From Neptuniibacter victor (GTDB taxonomy: Bacteria; Pseudomonadota; Gammaproteobacteria; Pseudomonadales; Balneatricaceae), in NCBI GenBank assembly GCA_027943745.1, contig AP025763.1, positions 682,001 to 746,000 on the forward strand: a stretch of DNA of 64,000 nucleotides, in the 5' to 3' direction. The stretch's first letter is position 1. Each line of letters begins with the position of its first letter. The notes beneath the pieces were generated by a model. The model saw only the letters and a list, made by a program, of their open reading frames with translations. It did no database searches and was not told the DNA's origin. Shown piece by piece: positions 52,644-63,174 of the stretch. A program made the position numbers and the translations under genes.

Positions 52644-52658
52644 ATCAAAGATTGATTT
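52642..52658. terminator. AT-rich hairpin spanning orn and queG stop codons
   Basis: AAATCAA (52642-52648) and TTGATTT (52652-52658) pair around AGA. Both genes end within it: the orn stop covers 52641-52643 and the queG stop 52645-52647. It is a weak, AT-rich stem and may be a minimal bidirectional terminator. Confidence 0.3.
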
Positions 52659-53769
52659 TAGGGCGGCGAGGGTGCTGCTGAATAGGTAGCACATTCACGT
52701 TTTTAGTACTTTTTAGTTGTTCAATCGCCCAGCTTGCATGCTCTCGAACGATGTCTGAATCGTGATTGAGTTTGTCTTCCAGGGCCTGTATTACTTCATT
52801 TCCTCCTTTGCTATTGCCCAGCGCAACGGCAATGTTTCTTAGCCATCCTATGTGGCCCGTACGTCGAATGGCTGATCCTTCTGTCTTTTTAAGGAAAGTG
52901 GCTTCATCCCAGCTAAATAGCTCGATCAGCTCTTGTTTGTCTAGCTTTTGGCGTGGGTGGAAGTCTGTTTCGTTGGTGAAATCGGCAAAACGATTCCAAG
53001 GGCAGATTAATTGGCAATCATCGCAACCAAAAATCCTATTTCCCATTTTTGATCTTAACTCTTCGGGAATTGATCCACTTAGCTCAATCGTTAAATAAGA
53101 GATACAGCGTCGTGCATCTAATAGATGTGGCTGAGGAAAGGCTTGGGTTGGGCATACGTCTAGACAGGCGGTGCAGTTCCCACAATGCTCCTCCGCTGTC
53201 GGGGGATCAATTGGTAGCGGTAGATCAATGAGTAACTCACCGAGGAAAAACATAGATCCAGCATGTCTGTTGAGAATGAGCGTGTGTTTGCCTCGCCAAC
53301 CGATGCCTGCTTTTTCTGCTAAAGGGCGCTCTAGTATAGGAGCGCTATCCACGAAGGCTCGAAAAACGCTTTCACCAACTTCGTTTTCGATTCTTTTGCC
53401 TAACTGTGTAAGGCGCTTTCGAATGAGCTTATGGTAATCTCGTCCTAAAGTGTATCTTGATATATAAGCGCTACTTCCATCATCTAATACATTGATGGCA
53501 TGGGTCTCGGGCGGAAGATAGTCCATACGAACGCAGATCACGCGCTGGGTGCCCGGTAGTAAGCTGTCAGCTGAGAAGCGTTTATCTAAATGGTTATTAA
53601 GATATCCCATTTCACCGTGATAGCCGCGTTCAATCCATTGCTCATAGTGCGCCTGTTCCGCATGAAGATCACAATCAGTAATACCGCACTGCTGAAAACC
53701 GAGCTCCAAGGCCCACTCTTTTATCTTAGTGCTGAGTTCAGTGAGCATTGCTGTTGATAATTCAGGCAT
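52645..53769 (-). CDS. queG: Epoxyqueuosine reductase
   Basis: The protein has 374 residues (E. coli 379). It reduces epoxyqueuosine to queuosine in tRNA wobble positions, using cobalamin and two [4Fe-4S] clusters. The clusters are bound by CGNCTACLDVCP (near 191-202) and CDDCQLICPWNRF (near 245-257). RVICVRMDYLPP and YHKLIRKRL are in the N-terminal cobalamin domain; the C-terminal HEAT-like repeats (about 275-355) contact tRNA. It is convergent with orn and divergent from nnr, an arrangement found in many gammaproteobacteria. Confidence 0.96.
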   Translation of the reverse strand: MPELSTAMLTELSTKIKEWALELGFQQCGITDCDLHAEQAHYEQWIERGYHGEMGYLNNHLDKRFSADSLLPGTQRVICVRMDYLPPETHAINVLDDGSSAYISRYTLGRDYHKLIRKRLTQLGKRIENEVGESVFRAFVDSAPILERPLAEKAGIGWRGKHTLILNRHAGSMFFLGELLIDLPLPIDPPTAEEHCGNCTACLDVCPTQAFPQPHLLDARRCISYLTIELSGSIPEELRSKMGNRIFGCDDCQLICPWNRFADFTNETDFHPRQKLDKQELIELFSWDEATFLKKTEGSAIRRTGHIGWLRNIAVALGNSKGGNEVIQALEDKLNHDSDIVREHASWAIEQLKSTKNVNVLPIQQHPRRPKINL

Positions 53770-53848
53770 AGAATCAGACTTGCCCTCTAAGGGGAAGATT
53801 CCTCATAATGTTGTATAAATCTAATGAAACAAAGATGGCTTTATATCG

Positions 53849-55378
53849 ATGTCGGTTAATAGAGCAGAACTTCCAGCGCCATTATACACAGCTGAGCAAA
53901 CGCGTGTGCTTGATAGCACAGCGATTAATAAATTTGATATTCCCGGAATAAAGCTTATGCAGCGTGCTGGTCATGCTGTTTTTGCGGAAATCGTTGAGCG
54001 TTTTCCTAAAGTTCGACGTTTAACCATCATGTGCGGTGGCGGTAATAATGGGGGCGATGGTTTTGTTGTCGCGTTGCTTGCTATTCAAAAAGGGTTTGAT
54101 GTTCAGCTTGTTTGTGTCGGTGATGATGCTTTTATTACCTCTCTTCATGGTGAGGCTAAGGAGGCATGGGAGTTACTCGAAGAGATTAACTTCGATTATG
54201 AAATCTACCAAGCAGGAATGTTTTTTTCGGGTGAGCTGATTGTAGATGCATTGCTTGGAACAGGTCTTTCAGGTCCCGTTTACGGCCTCTTTGAACAAGC
54301 TATAGCGCAAATGAATCGATCACCAAGTGCTGTTTTTTCGGTGGATATCCCCTCAGGTTTGTGTGCCGATACGGGAGCGGTTTTAGGGGTTGCGGTTAAG
54401 GCGGATGTGACCTTGAGCTTTATTGGTATGAAGCGCGGGTTATTTACCTTTGAGGCTGTTGAATATTGCGGTGAGTTGCTTTTTGATGATTTGAAATTGC
54501 CTGAAGATGTTTATGATTGTGTGCCTGTAAATTTGTTTCGCACCACAGATCGTGATCTTAAGGAATGCCTGCCAGCGCGTGATAAACGCGCACATAAAGG
54601 TTGTTTCGGCCACGTATTGGTGATTGGTGGAAACCTAGGTATGGGAGGGGCTGCGTTACTTGCCGCCGAAGCAGCGATTAGAAGCGGGGCGGGCCTTGTG
54701 TCCTTAGCGACGCATCCAGAGCATGTAACAGCTTCGTTGAGTCGCTGCCCAGAAGTAATGGTTAAGGGTGTCAGAGGGGGCGCGGACCTCAATCCGCTTT
54801 TGGATAAGGCGGATGTTATTGTATTGGGGCCTGGGCTTGGACAAAATGCTTGGTCGGATCAGATGCTGTATGCTGCGGTTGCCGCGAAGAAGCCGATGGT
54901 GCTGGATGCCGATGCGCTGAATTTGATGGCATCGAACGATCGCTTGCGTAAAACAGACCAAGCGCAGAAGGGTCATTGGATCTTTACGCCTCATCCAGGT
55001 GAGGCCGCGCGAATGTTAGGGGAGACAGTCGCGCTGATTGAGAGAGATCGTTTTGCCAGTGTAGAGCGTCTGCAGCGCCACTGTGGAGGAACTGTGATTC
55101 TTAAAGGTGCAGGCTCTCTTGTTTCAGCGGGAGAGGCTTGTTATCTCTGTAGCGAAGGGAACCCAGGGATGGCCGTTGGTGGTATGGGTGATGTGCTATC
55201 TGGAATTTGTGGTGCGTTATTGTCTCAAGGGTTATCACCAGAAAGTGCGGCACGCGTGGGTGTTTATATTCATGCGAAAGCGGCAGATATGAGAGCCGGT
55301 ATTCAGGGTGAGGCTGGTTTATTAGCTTCAGATCTTTTTTTAGCGATTTCAGCCGTTATTAACGGTAAGTACGAGTAG
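53849..55378 (+). CDS. nnr: Bifunctional NAD(P)H-hydrate epimerase/dehydratase
   Basis: The protein has 509 residues and repairs hydrated NAD(P)H. The N-terminal YjeF_N epimerase (about 10-225) has MCGGGNNGGDGFVVA and SVDIPSGLCADTG; the C-terminal dehydratase of the ribokinase fold (about 235-505) has GGNLGMGGAALLAAEAAIR, VLGPGLGQN, DADALNLMA and the ADP-binding GNPGMAVGGMGDVLSG. The ATG has only a poor RBS. It starts the nnr-tsaE-amiB-mutL-miaA-hfq-hflX-hflK-hflC run, and lies 12 bp before tsaE. Confidence 0.97.
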   Translation: MSVNRAELPAPLYTAEQTRVLDSTAINKFDIPGIKLMQRAGHAVFAEIVERFPKVRRLTIMCGGGNNGGDGFVVALLAIQKGFDVQLVCVGDDAFITSLHGEAKEAWELLEEINFDYEIYQAGMFFSGELIVDALLGTGLSGPVYGLFEQAIAQMNRSPSAVFSVDIPSGLCADTGAVLGVAVKADVTLSFIGMKRGLFTFEAVEYCGELLFDDLKLPEDVYDCVPVNLFRTTDRDLKECLPARDKRAHKGCFGHVLVIGGNLGMGGAALLAAEAAIRSGAGLVSLATHPEHVTASLSRCPEVMVKGVRGGADLNPLLDKADVIVLGPGLGQNAWSDQMLYAAVAAKKPMVLDADALNLMASNDRLRKTDQAQKGHWIFTPHPGEAARMLGETVALIERDRFASVERLQRHCGGTVILKGAGSLVSAGEACYLCSEGNPGMAVGGMGDVLSGICGALLSQGLSPESAARVGVYIHAKAADMRAGIQGEAGLLASDLFLAISAVINGKYE

Positions 55379-55390
55379 TAACGATTAGCG

Positions 55391-55861
55391 ATGAGTAGTG
55401 ATTATAAAGTTAGTTTGCCGAATGAAGCATCGATGACCGCATTTGGGCATGCTATTGCGCATGCATCGGGTGGATCAGGGGTGATTTTTCTATTGGGCGA
55501 TCTTGGTATGGGTAAGACCACGTTGAGTCGAGGCGTATTGCAAGGGATGGGGCATAAAGGTTCCGTTAAGAGTCCAACTTATACGCTGGTGGAGCCCTAT
55601 GATGTCGGTGAGCAACGTATCTATCACTTTGACCTCTACCGGTTGTCCGATCCTGAAGAACTAGAGTATTTAGGCATACGAGATTATTTTGATGAGGCTG
55701 CACTTTGTTTGGTTGAATGGCCTAACAGGGGTGAAGGTATGCTGCCAGTTGCGGATATGCTGTTAAATATTGAGTTAGATGGTTATGGCCGAACGGTGCA
55801 GTGGACGCCGCAAACTGAAAAAGGGCAAAAAATGGCCGATAGATTGGTAAAGGCTATATAG
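55391..55861 (+). CDS. tsaE: tRNA threonylcarbamoyladenosine biosynthesis ATPase TsaE
   Basis: The protein has 156 residues (E. coli 153). It forms the t6A complex with TsaB and TsaD, using ATP hydrolysis. The Walker A is GDLGMGKTT at residues 36-44; VKSPTYTLVEPY, HFDLYRL and the Walker B-like CLVEWPNRGEG are characteristic. It is a single-domain P-loop protein in the cytoplasm. It lies 12 bp after nnr; a 120-bp gap then precedes amiB. Confidence 0.96.
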   Translation: MSSDYKVSLPNEASMTAFGHAIAHASGGSGVIFLLGDLGMGKTTLSRGVLQGMGHKGSVKSPTYTLVEPYDVGEQRIYHFDLYRLSDPEELEYLGIRDYFDEAALCLVEWPNRGEGMLPVADMLLNIELDGYGRTVQWTPQTEKGQKMADRLVKAI

Positions 55862-55981
55862 TATGTATTTTAATATGCGAGCTTTTTTACTTTTTGTGTT
55901 GTGTGAGTAGCAGTGTAAAGAGATGGCAAGAGCTGTATCTCGATTGTTTAGGGTGTTTATGAAGGGGTTTGCTAAAGCTTT

Positions 55982-57310
55982 ATGCGGATAATCATGTTTC
56001 CTAAGCTGGTAAGTGGCTTGCTGGGATTGCTGTTTTTATGCGTTGCTGCAGTCACGCAGGCTGGTGATGTAAAAAAGGTTCGTATGTGGCTAGCGCCAGA
56101 TCATGTGCGCTTGGTATTTGACCTTTCAGGCCCCTCTGCTCATAAGGTGTTTACATTAAGTAATCCTCATCGAATTGTTTTAGATGTCGAAAATGCCAAA
56201 CTCACCGCAGATTTAACCAAGTTAGGCTTAGATAAAAGCCCTGTTCAACGTATTCGCTCTGGAAAAAACGGTAAAACTTTGCGTTTGGTTTTGGATTTGA
56301 AGCGTGCCGTTCGACCAAAAAGTTTTGAGTTAAAACCTAACCAGAAGTATGGCCACCGTTTAGTTCTTGATCTTTATGAAAAAGATTCCTTGGTAAAAGC
56401 GAAAAAAACGGCAAAGCCTAAGGCTGTGGCTGGGCGAGATATTGTTATTGCGATTGATGCCGGGCATGGCGGAGATGATCCTGGTGCGATAGGCAGTGGC
56501 AGAGTACGCGAAAAAGATGTGGTTTTGGCCATAGCCAAAGAACTGAAGCGCCGTTTAGATCAAACCCCAGGTTATAAAGGGAAGCTAACTCGAACGGGTG
56601 ATTACTATATTAGTTTGAGAGGACGCACCAAGGCTGCACGTAAGCATAATGCTGATCTGTTTGTCTCTATTCATGCTGATGCTTTTAAAGACCATCGCGC
56701 GCGCGGGGCATCGGTATGGGTGCTATCCTCCCGAGGAGCAAGTAGTGAAATGGGACGTTGGTTGGCGCGTAAAGAAAATAGCGCTGACCTGATCGGAGGG
56801 GTTGGTAGTGTTAGTTTGGATGATAAAGACAATGTTCTAGCGAGTGTTCTTTTAGATATGTCGATGACCGCCAGCCGAGAAGACAGTCGCTCCATTGCCA
56901 AAGGGATACATGGCAATATCAAACGTTTTGCCCGAATGCATAAGTCACATGTTGAACAAGCAGGTTTCGTTGTTTTGAAATCTCCAGATATACCTTCAAT
57001 TTTGGTAGAGACGGGGTTTATCTCAAACCCTGGTGAAGCGGCAAAATTGAAAACTCGAAGTTATCAAAAAAAGATGGCGGATGCTGTGTATAAAGGTATA
57101 ACTCAGCATTTTGAGAGAAAGCCTCCTGCGTTGACTTATGTCGCGCAACGTAAAGCCAAGGATAACCGTAGCTACAAAGTTGTTCGTGGTGATACCCTTT
57201 CTGTTATTGCATCTAAGAATGGTGTTTCTTTAGCGTCGTTGCGTAAAGTAAACAGTCTTAAAAGCGATCGTATTAAAATTGGGCAGGTTTTACGGATACC
57301 TGCCAGTTAA
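55982..57310 (+). CDS. amiB: N-acetylmuramoyl-L-alanine amidase with AMIN and LysM domains
   Basis: The protein has 442 residues with a signal peptide (to about 27, VAAVTQAG). The AMIN domain (about 28-135) targets the septum, the Amidase_3 zinc domain (about 150-370) has [20 protein letters not shown] (near 157), HADAF and a catalytic Glu in [11 protein letters not shown], and one LysM is at 395-440 ([19 protein letters not shown]). It cleaves peptidoglycan side chains during daughter-cell separation. E. coli AmiB has no blocking AmiC-like extra domain at the C-terminus but also one LysM-lacking form, so the LysM is typical of the Pseudomonas-type. The start at 55982 or 55994 is uncertain. 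Confidence 0.93.
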   Translation: MRIIMFPKLVSGLLGLLFLCVAAVTQAGDVKKVRMWLAPDHVRLVFDLSGPSAHKVFTLSNPHRIVLDVENAKLTADLTKLGLDKSPVQRIRSGKNGKTLRLVLDLKRAVRPKSFELKPNQKYGHRLVLDLYEKDSLVKAKKTAKPKAVAGRDIVIAIDAGHGGDDPGAIGSGRVREKDVVLAIAKELKRRLDQTPGYKGKLTRTGDYYISLRGRTKAARKHNADLFVSIHADAFKDHRARGASVWVLSSRGASSEMGRWLARKENSADLIGGVGSVSLDDKDNVLASVLLDMSMTASREDSRSIAKGIHGNIKRFARMHKSHVEQAGFVVLKSPDIPSILVETGFISNPGEAAKLKTRSYQKKMADAVYKGITQHFERKPPALTYVAQRKAKDNRSYKVVRGDTLSVIASKNGVSLASLRKVNSLKSDRIKIGQVLRIPAS

Positions 57311-57320
57311 AGGAAATTTC

Positions 57321-59213
57321 ATGTCTCGTATACATCTACTATCCCCGCGCCTTGCCAACCAAATCGCGGCGGGTGAGGTTGTTGAACGTCCAGCTTCGGT
57401 TATCAAAGAGATCCTCGAAAATAGTCTTGATGCTGGGGCGAATAAAGTGGATGTGGAGGTGGAGCAAGGCGGCGTAAAGTTAATGCGTATCCGTGATAAC
57501 GGATCGGGGATTGAAAAAAATGATCTTTCGTTAGCGTTGAGTCGACACGCTACGTCAAAAATACGCGCGCTCGAAGATCTTGAAGCGGTCGGGAGTTTGG
57601 GGTTTAGGGGAGAAGCCTTAGCCAGTATCAGCTCTGTTTCGCGCCTGTCGTTAACCTCTCGGCAAGCCGAGCAAGATAATGCTTGGCAAGTTCAGACGGA
57701 GGGGCGTGATATGGAGGCGATATTGGAGCCTGCCGCCCATCCTGAAGGTACGACGGTTGAGGTTAAAGATCTGTTTTTTAATACCCCAGCACGTCGGAAA
57801 TTTTTAAAAACAGAAAAAACTGAGTTCCGCCATCTAGATGAGGTGGTAAAACGTTTAGCATTAAGCCGTTTTGATGTGGCGTTTCAGCTTAGGCACAATG
57901 GAAAGGTTATTCATCAACTGCGCCAAGCCGATAGCGAGATAGAGCAAGAGCGCCGTGTGGCGAGTATTTGCGGATCTGCATTTATTGATAACGCTCTTAA
58001 AGTAGATGTTGCTGCGGAGGCCTCAGGGTTGCGTTTATGGGGCTGGGTCGGCTTGCCAACATTTTCTCGTAGTCAGGCGGATCTGCAGTATTTCTTTGTT
58101 AATGGCCGGATGATTCGTGATCGCGTGGTCACGCATGCGGTACGACAAGCCTATGCGGATGTGTTGTATCATGGCCGTTTCCCAGCGTATGTACTTTATC
58201 TCGAGTTAGATCCAGCGCTGGTGGATGTGAATGTCCATCCAACGAAACATGAGGTGCGGTTTAGGGAAAGCCGTTTAGTACATGACTTCCTTTTTAGAAC
58301 ATTGCATCGAATGATCGCGGATATGCGTCCACAGGATCAGCTGCCTTCATCTGCAGAATCCCAATCGGGCCAAAATTCGTCCGAACTTGGGCTTCAGTCT
58401 CCTGCGGTTGCCACTGAACAGAACTATGAGCAGGGTCGTATGGCTTTTAGGCAAAATGCGCCTTCTGGGCCATCCGTCGGCCAAACGGCTGGGTTTGCTG
58501 GAGCAAATTATGCCTCTTCTAATCCATCTATTCACCAAGTCAGAGAGCAGGTGAGTGGATATGGCGCCTTACACCCAGATCAAAATGCGGAGGCTGCGTC
58601 AGATGTGCAAGGGCATGAAAGTGATAAGTGTCCGCCTATGGGCTACGCTATTGCACAGCTCCATGGTGTCTATATCCTAGCGGAAAATGAGCAAGGGTTA
58701 ATCGTTGTTGATATGCACGCCGCGCATGAACGTATTGTATACGAGCGGATGAAACAATCATTCGAAGAAGATGTTGTTCGATCGCAACCTCTGTTAGTGC
58801 CGTTAAGTTTAGCGGTGAGTGATCGTGAGGCGGATTGTTCGGAAGAACAGTCTCAAACATTTAAACGTTTGGGGTTTGAGCTAGCTCGAATGGGTGAGGA
58901 GACGCTTGTGGTGCGTCAAGTTCCCGTTTCGCTTGCGAAGGGTAATATCGAACAATTAATACGTGATGTGCTTGCGGATATGCTGGTTTATGGTGAAAGC
59001 AAACGTATTGAACAGCATATTAATGAGCTGTTAGCGACGATGGCGTGCCATGGAGCCGTACGAGCGAATCGACAGTTAACGTTACCGGAAATGAATGCGT
59101 TGCTGCGGGATATGGAAAATACCGAGCGTAGTGGTCAATGTAATCATGGTCGGCCTACGTGGAGTCAGATGAGTATGTCTGATCTTGATAAATTATTTAT
59201 GCGTGGGCAGTAG
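57321..59213 (+). CDS. mutL: DNA mismatch repair protein MutL with endonuclease motifs
   Basis: The protein has 630 residues from the ATG at 57321 (AAAGGAAA upstream); a 14-codon upstream extension is not used. The GHKL ATPase (about 1-335) has [26 protein letters not shown] and [16 protein letters not shown]. The linker is long and low in conservation (about 335-440). The C-terminal domain carries the DxHAx2Ex4E endonuclease motif ([12 protein letters not shown], near 464-475), a second metal site MACHGA and CNHGRP near the end, all absent from E. coli MutL. So it probably nicks DNA itself, independent of MutH and Dam methylation. It follows amiB by 10 bp and precedes miaA by 8. Confidence 0.96.
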   Translation: MSRIHLLSPRLANQIAAGEVVERPASVIKEILENSLDAGANKVDVEVEQGGVKLMRIRDNGSGIEKNDLSLALSRHATSKIRALEDLEAVGSLGFRGEALASISSVSRLSLTSRQAEQDNAWQVQTEGRDMEAILEPAAHPEGTTVEVKDLFFNTPARRKFLKTEKTEFRHLDEVVKRLALSRFDVAFQLRHNGKVIHQLRQADSEIEQERRVASICGSAFIDNALKVDVAAEASGLRLWGWVGLPTFSRSQADLQYFFVNGRMIRDRVVTHAVRQAYADVLYHGRFPAYVLYLELDPALVDVNVHPTKHEVRFRESRLVHDFLFRTLHRMIADMRPQDQLPSSAESQSGQNSSELGLQSPAVATEQNYEQGRMAFRQNAPSGPSVGQTAGFAGANYASSNPSIHQVREQVSGYGALHPDQNAEAASDVQGHESDKCPPMGYAIAQLHGVYILAENEQGLIVVDMHAAHERIVYERMKQSFEEDVVRSQPLLVPLSLAVSDREADCSEEQSQTFKRLGFELARMGEETLVVRQVPVSLAKGNIEQLIRDVLADMLVYGESKRIEQHINELLATMACHGAVRANRQLTLPEMNALLRDMENTERSGQCNHGRPTWSQMSMSDLDKLFMRGQ

Positions 59214-59221
59214 GGGATATT

Positions 59222-60154
59222 TTGAGTAGTTTGCCAGTTGTTTTTTTAATGGGTCCTACCGCATCGGGTAAAACTGATCTGGCGATGAAGCTCTATGATC
59301 AGTTGCCTTGTGAGATTGTGAGTGTAGATTCAGCAATGATCTATCGGGGCATGGATATTGGTACCGCTAAGCCCGATGCAGAGTTGTTGTCTAAATATCC
59401 ACACCGATTGATCGATATTCGTGACCCTGATGAAGCGTATTCTGCTGCTGAATTTCGCCGTGATGCACTCGCATTGATCGAGGAGATAAGAGCTGCAGGT
59501 AAAATTCCGCTTTTGACGGGTGGGACAATGCTTTATTTTCATGCGCTTAAGAATGGTTTGGCTTCTTTACCAAAAGCAGACCCTGACGTGCGTGAGCGTA
59601 TTTTGAATCAGGCGCAGGCTGAAGGTTGGGATACAATCCACAGGAGATTAGCGGAAGTTGATCCTGATTCAGCTGCCCGTTTAAACCCGAATGATTCGCA
59701 GCGTTTACAGCGGGCACTTGAAGTTTACGAGATTTCTGGTCGTACGATGACCGAGCTGTGGGCAGAGCAAGAGGCGCAAAAGCCTGATTTTAAGATCATA
59801 CCGATGGCTGTCATGCCAACAGCGCGATCTGAGTTGCATGATAGAATCGCCCAGCGTTTTGATATTATGCTAGATCAGGGCTTCGTTGATGAAGTGAAGA
59901 CTCTTTGGGATAGAGGTGATCTTAATTTACAAATGCCATCGGTGCGCTGTGTTGGCTATCGGCAAGTGTGGGAATATTTTGCGGGTACCTGGGATTACGA
60001 CACCATGAAATTTAAAGGGGTTGTTGCGACTCGGCAGCTAGCAAAAAGGCAAGTTACATGGCTGAGAAGTTGGGAAAATCTTGCCTGGATGGACACTCAT
60101 GACCCAAAACTATTATCTAATGCCTTGAAATTAATAGAAGGTGGCATTATATAA
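59222..60154 (+). CDS. miaA: tRNA dimethylallyltransferase
   Basis: The protein has 310 residues (E. coli 316). It adds a dimethylallyl group to A37 of tRNAs reading U-starting codons. The P-loop GPTASGKT is at 11-18; SVDSAMIYRGMDIGTAKP, HRLIDIRDPDEAYSAAEF and GGTMLYFHALKNGL are invariant. The start is TTG at 59222 with GGGGA 4 bp upstream, matching the family N-terminus; no ATG is nearby. It overlaps no gene but is tightly linked to mutL. A 124-bp gap before hfq may hold an hfq promoter. Confidence 0.96.
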   Translation: MSSLPVVFLMGPTASGKTDLAMKLYDQLPCEIVSVDSAMIYRGMDIGTAKPDAELLSKYPHRLIDIRDPDEAYSAAEFRRDALALIEEIRAAGKIPLLTGGTMLYFHALKNGLASLPKADPDVRERILNQAQAEGWDTIHRRLAEVDPDSAARLNPNDSQRLQRALEVYEISGRTMTELWAEQEAQKPDFKIIPMAVMPTARSELHDRIAQRFDIMLDQGFVDEVKTLWDRGDLNLQMPSVRCVGYRQVWEYFAGTWDYDTMKFKGVVATRQLAKRQVTWLRSWENLAWMDTHDPKLLSNALKLIEGGII

Positions 60155-60239
60155 TGTCATGCTGGACTGCAAAAATGCTGTATATGAGTTGTTATGCAGC
60201 AGTAGTGAGGCGAATTGTGCGCCGCCAGCCATACTATAA

Positions 60240-60521
<282 letters not shown>

Positions 60522-60527
60522 TAATAA

Positions 60528-61832
60528 TTGTTCTTTGAGCGACCGAAGAGTGGCGAACGCGCCATATTAGTACACATGAATTTGGCGGCGGAAGCCGATC
60601 AAGAAAGCCCAAAAGAGCTCGAAGAGCTAGCGTTATCTGCAGGAGCTGACCCGGTTGAGTTTCTTACCGGGTCGCTTGCGCATCCAAATCCTAAGTTTTT
60701 TATAGGTCAAGGTAAGCTAGATGAGTTAAAAATGCTGGTTGAGCATCACGATGCTCAAGTTGTGATTTTTAATCATGCGTTGAGCCCTGCTCAAGAGCGT
60801 AATATTGAGCGTGAGATTCAAAACAGGGTACTTGATCGCACTGGGCTTATTCTTGATATATTTGCCCAGCGTGCACGTACCCATGAGGGTAAGTTGCAGG
60901 TTGAACTGGCTCAGTTGGATCATATGTCTACTCGCCTTGTGCGAGGTTGGACACATTTGGAACGCCAGAAAGGTGGTATTGGTCTCCGTGGGCCAGGTGA
61001 GACACAGTTAGAAACCGATCGACGACTGTTGCGTGCGCGAATAAAATCTATTCATAAGCGTTTAGAAAAAGTTCGAAAGCAGCGTGATCAAGGGCGTCGT
61101 TCGAGAAAGCGAGCAGAGGTGCCAACGCTATCATTGGTTGGGTATACCAATGCTGGCAAGTCGACGTTGTTTAATCATCTGACAACGTCTGAGGTTTATG
61201 CAGCTGACCAGTTGTTTGCAACGTTGGATCCAACGCTACGTCGTGTAGAGGTTGAGGATGTAGGTCCAGCGATTTTGGCGGATACAGTAGGGTTTATTCG
61301 TCATCTGCCACATAAGCTTGTTGAGGCTTTTCGGGCGACACTGCAAGAAACGATTGAAGCGACCTTGCTGTTACATGTGATTGATAGTCATGATGATGAT
61401 CGACATGATCATGTCGCGGAAGTTGAGCATGTGTTGAGTGAGATCGGCGCTGATGAAGTGCCGGTACTAGAGGTTTACAATAAAATAGACCTTCTAGAAG
61501 GGCGTGAAGCACGTATTGATCGAAACGAGGATGGTAAGCCAACTCGTGTGTGGTTGTCTGCGGTGACAGGGGAGGGGCATGATCTATTGTTCCAAGCTGT
61601 CAATGAGTTGCTGGCAGACGATGTGTTTCATGATAACGTTGCCTTACAACCCGCTGAGGGGAATTTCAGGGCGCGTTTGTATGAGAGTGGTGCCGTACTT
61701 TCGGAACAGGTAGATGAAAAAGGATCTATTATTCTTGAAGTGCGTATACAGAAAAAAGATATGTTGCAGATTCTAAGTCGATTAGGGATGTCTCAGGAGC
61801 GATGTTTTCCTAAAGAGGTCAACCCTTATTGA
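60528..61832 (+). CDS. hflX: Ribosome-splitting GTPase HflX
   Basis: The protein has 434 residues (E. coli 426). It splits stalled 70S ribosomes. The N-terminal HflX domain (about 10-190) ends in a coiled coil (LLRARIKSIHKRLEKVRKQ); the G domain has G1 GYTNAGKST (near 205), G3 DTVGFIRHLPHKLVEAFRAT and G4 NKIDLLE. GIGLRGPGETQLETDRR is the family hallmark. The start is TTG at 60528, as the resulting FFERP-S-G-E-x-A-I-L-V-H matches the family N-terminus; AGAGGA is 10 bp upstream. It follows hfq by 6 bp. Confidence 0.97.
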   Translation: MFFERPKSGERAILVHMNLAAEADQESPKELEELALSAGADPVEFLTGSLAHPNPKFFIGQGKLDELKMLVEHHDAQVVIFNHALSPAQERNIEREIQNRVLDRTGLILDIFAQRARTHEGKLQVELAQLDHMSTRLVRGWTHLERQKGGIGLRGPGETQLETDRRLLRARIKSIHKRLEKVRKQRDQGRRSRKRAEVPTLSLVGYTNAGKSTLFNHLTTSEVYAADQLFATLDPTLRRVEVEDVGPAILADTVGFIRHLPHKLVEAFRATLQETIEATLLLHVIDSHDDDRHDHVAEVEHVLSEIGADEVPVLEVYNKIDLLEGREARIDRNEDGKPTRVWLSAVTGEGHDLLFQAVNELLADDVFHDNVALQPAEGNFRARLYESGAVLSEQVDEKGSIILEVRIQKKDMLQILSRLGMSQERCFPKEVNPY

Positions 61833-61968
61833 TAGATAATCGGATTTTATCTGCTCTTACGTAGCAATCCTCGTCTTTAGTGAGGGAAGTGGTAAGATCA
61901 GACGAATAATTCGAATTGAGTTTATGTGTTTTAATTTACCTAACTAGTTGTTTTATACGGAGTGACGT

Positions 61969-63174
61969 ATGGCTTGGAATGAGCCTGGTGGTAATGGTGA
62001 TAATAAAGACCCTTGGGGCGGTGGTAATAACAATAACCGTGGGGGTAATAAAGGCGGTGGCGATCAGGGTCCACCAGACCTAGACGAGGCGCTACGCAAG
62101 TTACAAGATAAGCTGAATGGTATCTTCGGCGGTTCTGGTAAGCGCGCAAGCGGTGGTTCCGGCGGAGATGATGGTGGCTCAAGCTCCTCTTCTGGTGCTG
62201 GTTTCTTCTGGGTGGTTGTTCTTATTGCTGTGTTGGTGTGGGCTGGTATGGGTGTCTATACGGTCGACCAGCAGGAGCGAGGCGTAGTGCTGCGCTTAGG
62301 TAAATACAGTGAAACTGTAGGGCCTGGTCTGCAGTGGAACCCGCCATTGATTGATCTTGTTCAGAAAGTAAATGTGACGCGCGTTCGAACGCGTGATCAT
62401 AGTGCGCTTATGCTGACTAAGGATGAAAATATCGTAGATGTGAATATGACGGTTCAATACGTTATTTCTGATACGAAAGATTTCGTCCTAACGGTTCGAG
62501 ATCCAGAGGCTAGTTTATCACACGCAGCTGAATCAGCCCTTCGTCATGTGGTGGGTTCGACTAACATGCACGATATCCTGACTCAGGGACGTGAAGCGTT
62601 ATCCGATCAAGTTCAAACGCGTTTGCAAAGCTATATGGCCAATTACGGTACAGGCTTACAGATCTCTAAGGTCAATATTAAAGAAACAAAAGCGCCGAAT
62701 CAGGTGCAGGATGCTTTCGATGATGTGATCAAGGCGCGAGAAGATGAGCAGCGAGTGAAAAACGAAGCTGAATCTTATGCTAATGGCGTTGTTCCAGAGG
62801 CGCGAGGTCAGGCTCAGCGTGTGCTCGAAGAGGCTAGTGCCTATCGTGAGCAGGTGGTTGCTCGTTCAGAAGGTGATGCGAAACGTTTTACCGCATTGTT
62901 AACTGAGTATGAGAAAGCGCCAGAGGTAACACGTGAGCGTCTTTATCTAGACACTATGGAGCAGGTGCTTTCAGAAAATCCGAAAGTATTGGTCGATGTT
63001 GAGGGTGGCAATAATATGATGTATCTGCCACTTGATAAGCTTATGCAGAATCGCCCAGTATCTGGTGATGCTAATGGGCCGGTTCGTCTAGATAGTCAGA
63101 GTTTGCGAGAGGTCACCGATCAGGTGGTTGATCAGCTTCGTCAGAGACAAAGTACGCGTAGCGGAGGTCGATAA
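61969..63174 (+). CDS. hflK: FtsH-modulating SPFH protein HflK
   Basis: The protein has 401 residues. The cytoplasmic N-terminus is Gly/Asn-rich (about 4-75, with GGNNNNRGGNKGGG and SGGDDGGSSSSS), followed by one transmembrane helix (about 77-96) and an SPFH/Band 7 domain (about 97-290, SETVGPGLQWNPPLID, VNVTRVRTRDHSALMLTKDE), then a helical tail. With HflC it forms the large periplasmic cage that encloses FtsH and regulates its proteolysis. CGGAGTGA precedes the ATG. Its stop shares a base with the hflC ATG (TAATG), so the two are coupled. Confidence 0.97.
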   Translation: MAWNEPGGNGDNKDPWGGGNNNNRGGNKGGGDQGPPDLDEALRKLQDKLNGIFGGSGKRASGGSGGDDGGSSSSSGAGFFWVVVLIAVLVWAGMGVYTVDQQERGVVLRLGKYSETVGPGLQWNPPLIDLVQKVNVTRVRTRDHSALMLTKDENIVDVNMTVQYVISDTKDFVLTVRDPEASLSHAAESALRHVVGSTNMHDILTQGREALSDQVQTRLQSYMANYGTGLQISKVNIKETKAPNQVQDAFDDVIKAREDEQRVKNEAESYANGVVPEARGQAQRVLEEASAYREQVVARSEGDAKRFTALLTEYEKAPEVTRERLYLDTMEQVLSENPKVLVDVEGGNNMMYLPLDKLMQNRPVSGDANGPVRLDSQSLREVTDQVVDQLRQRQSTRSGGR

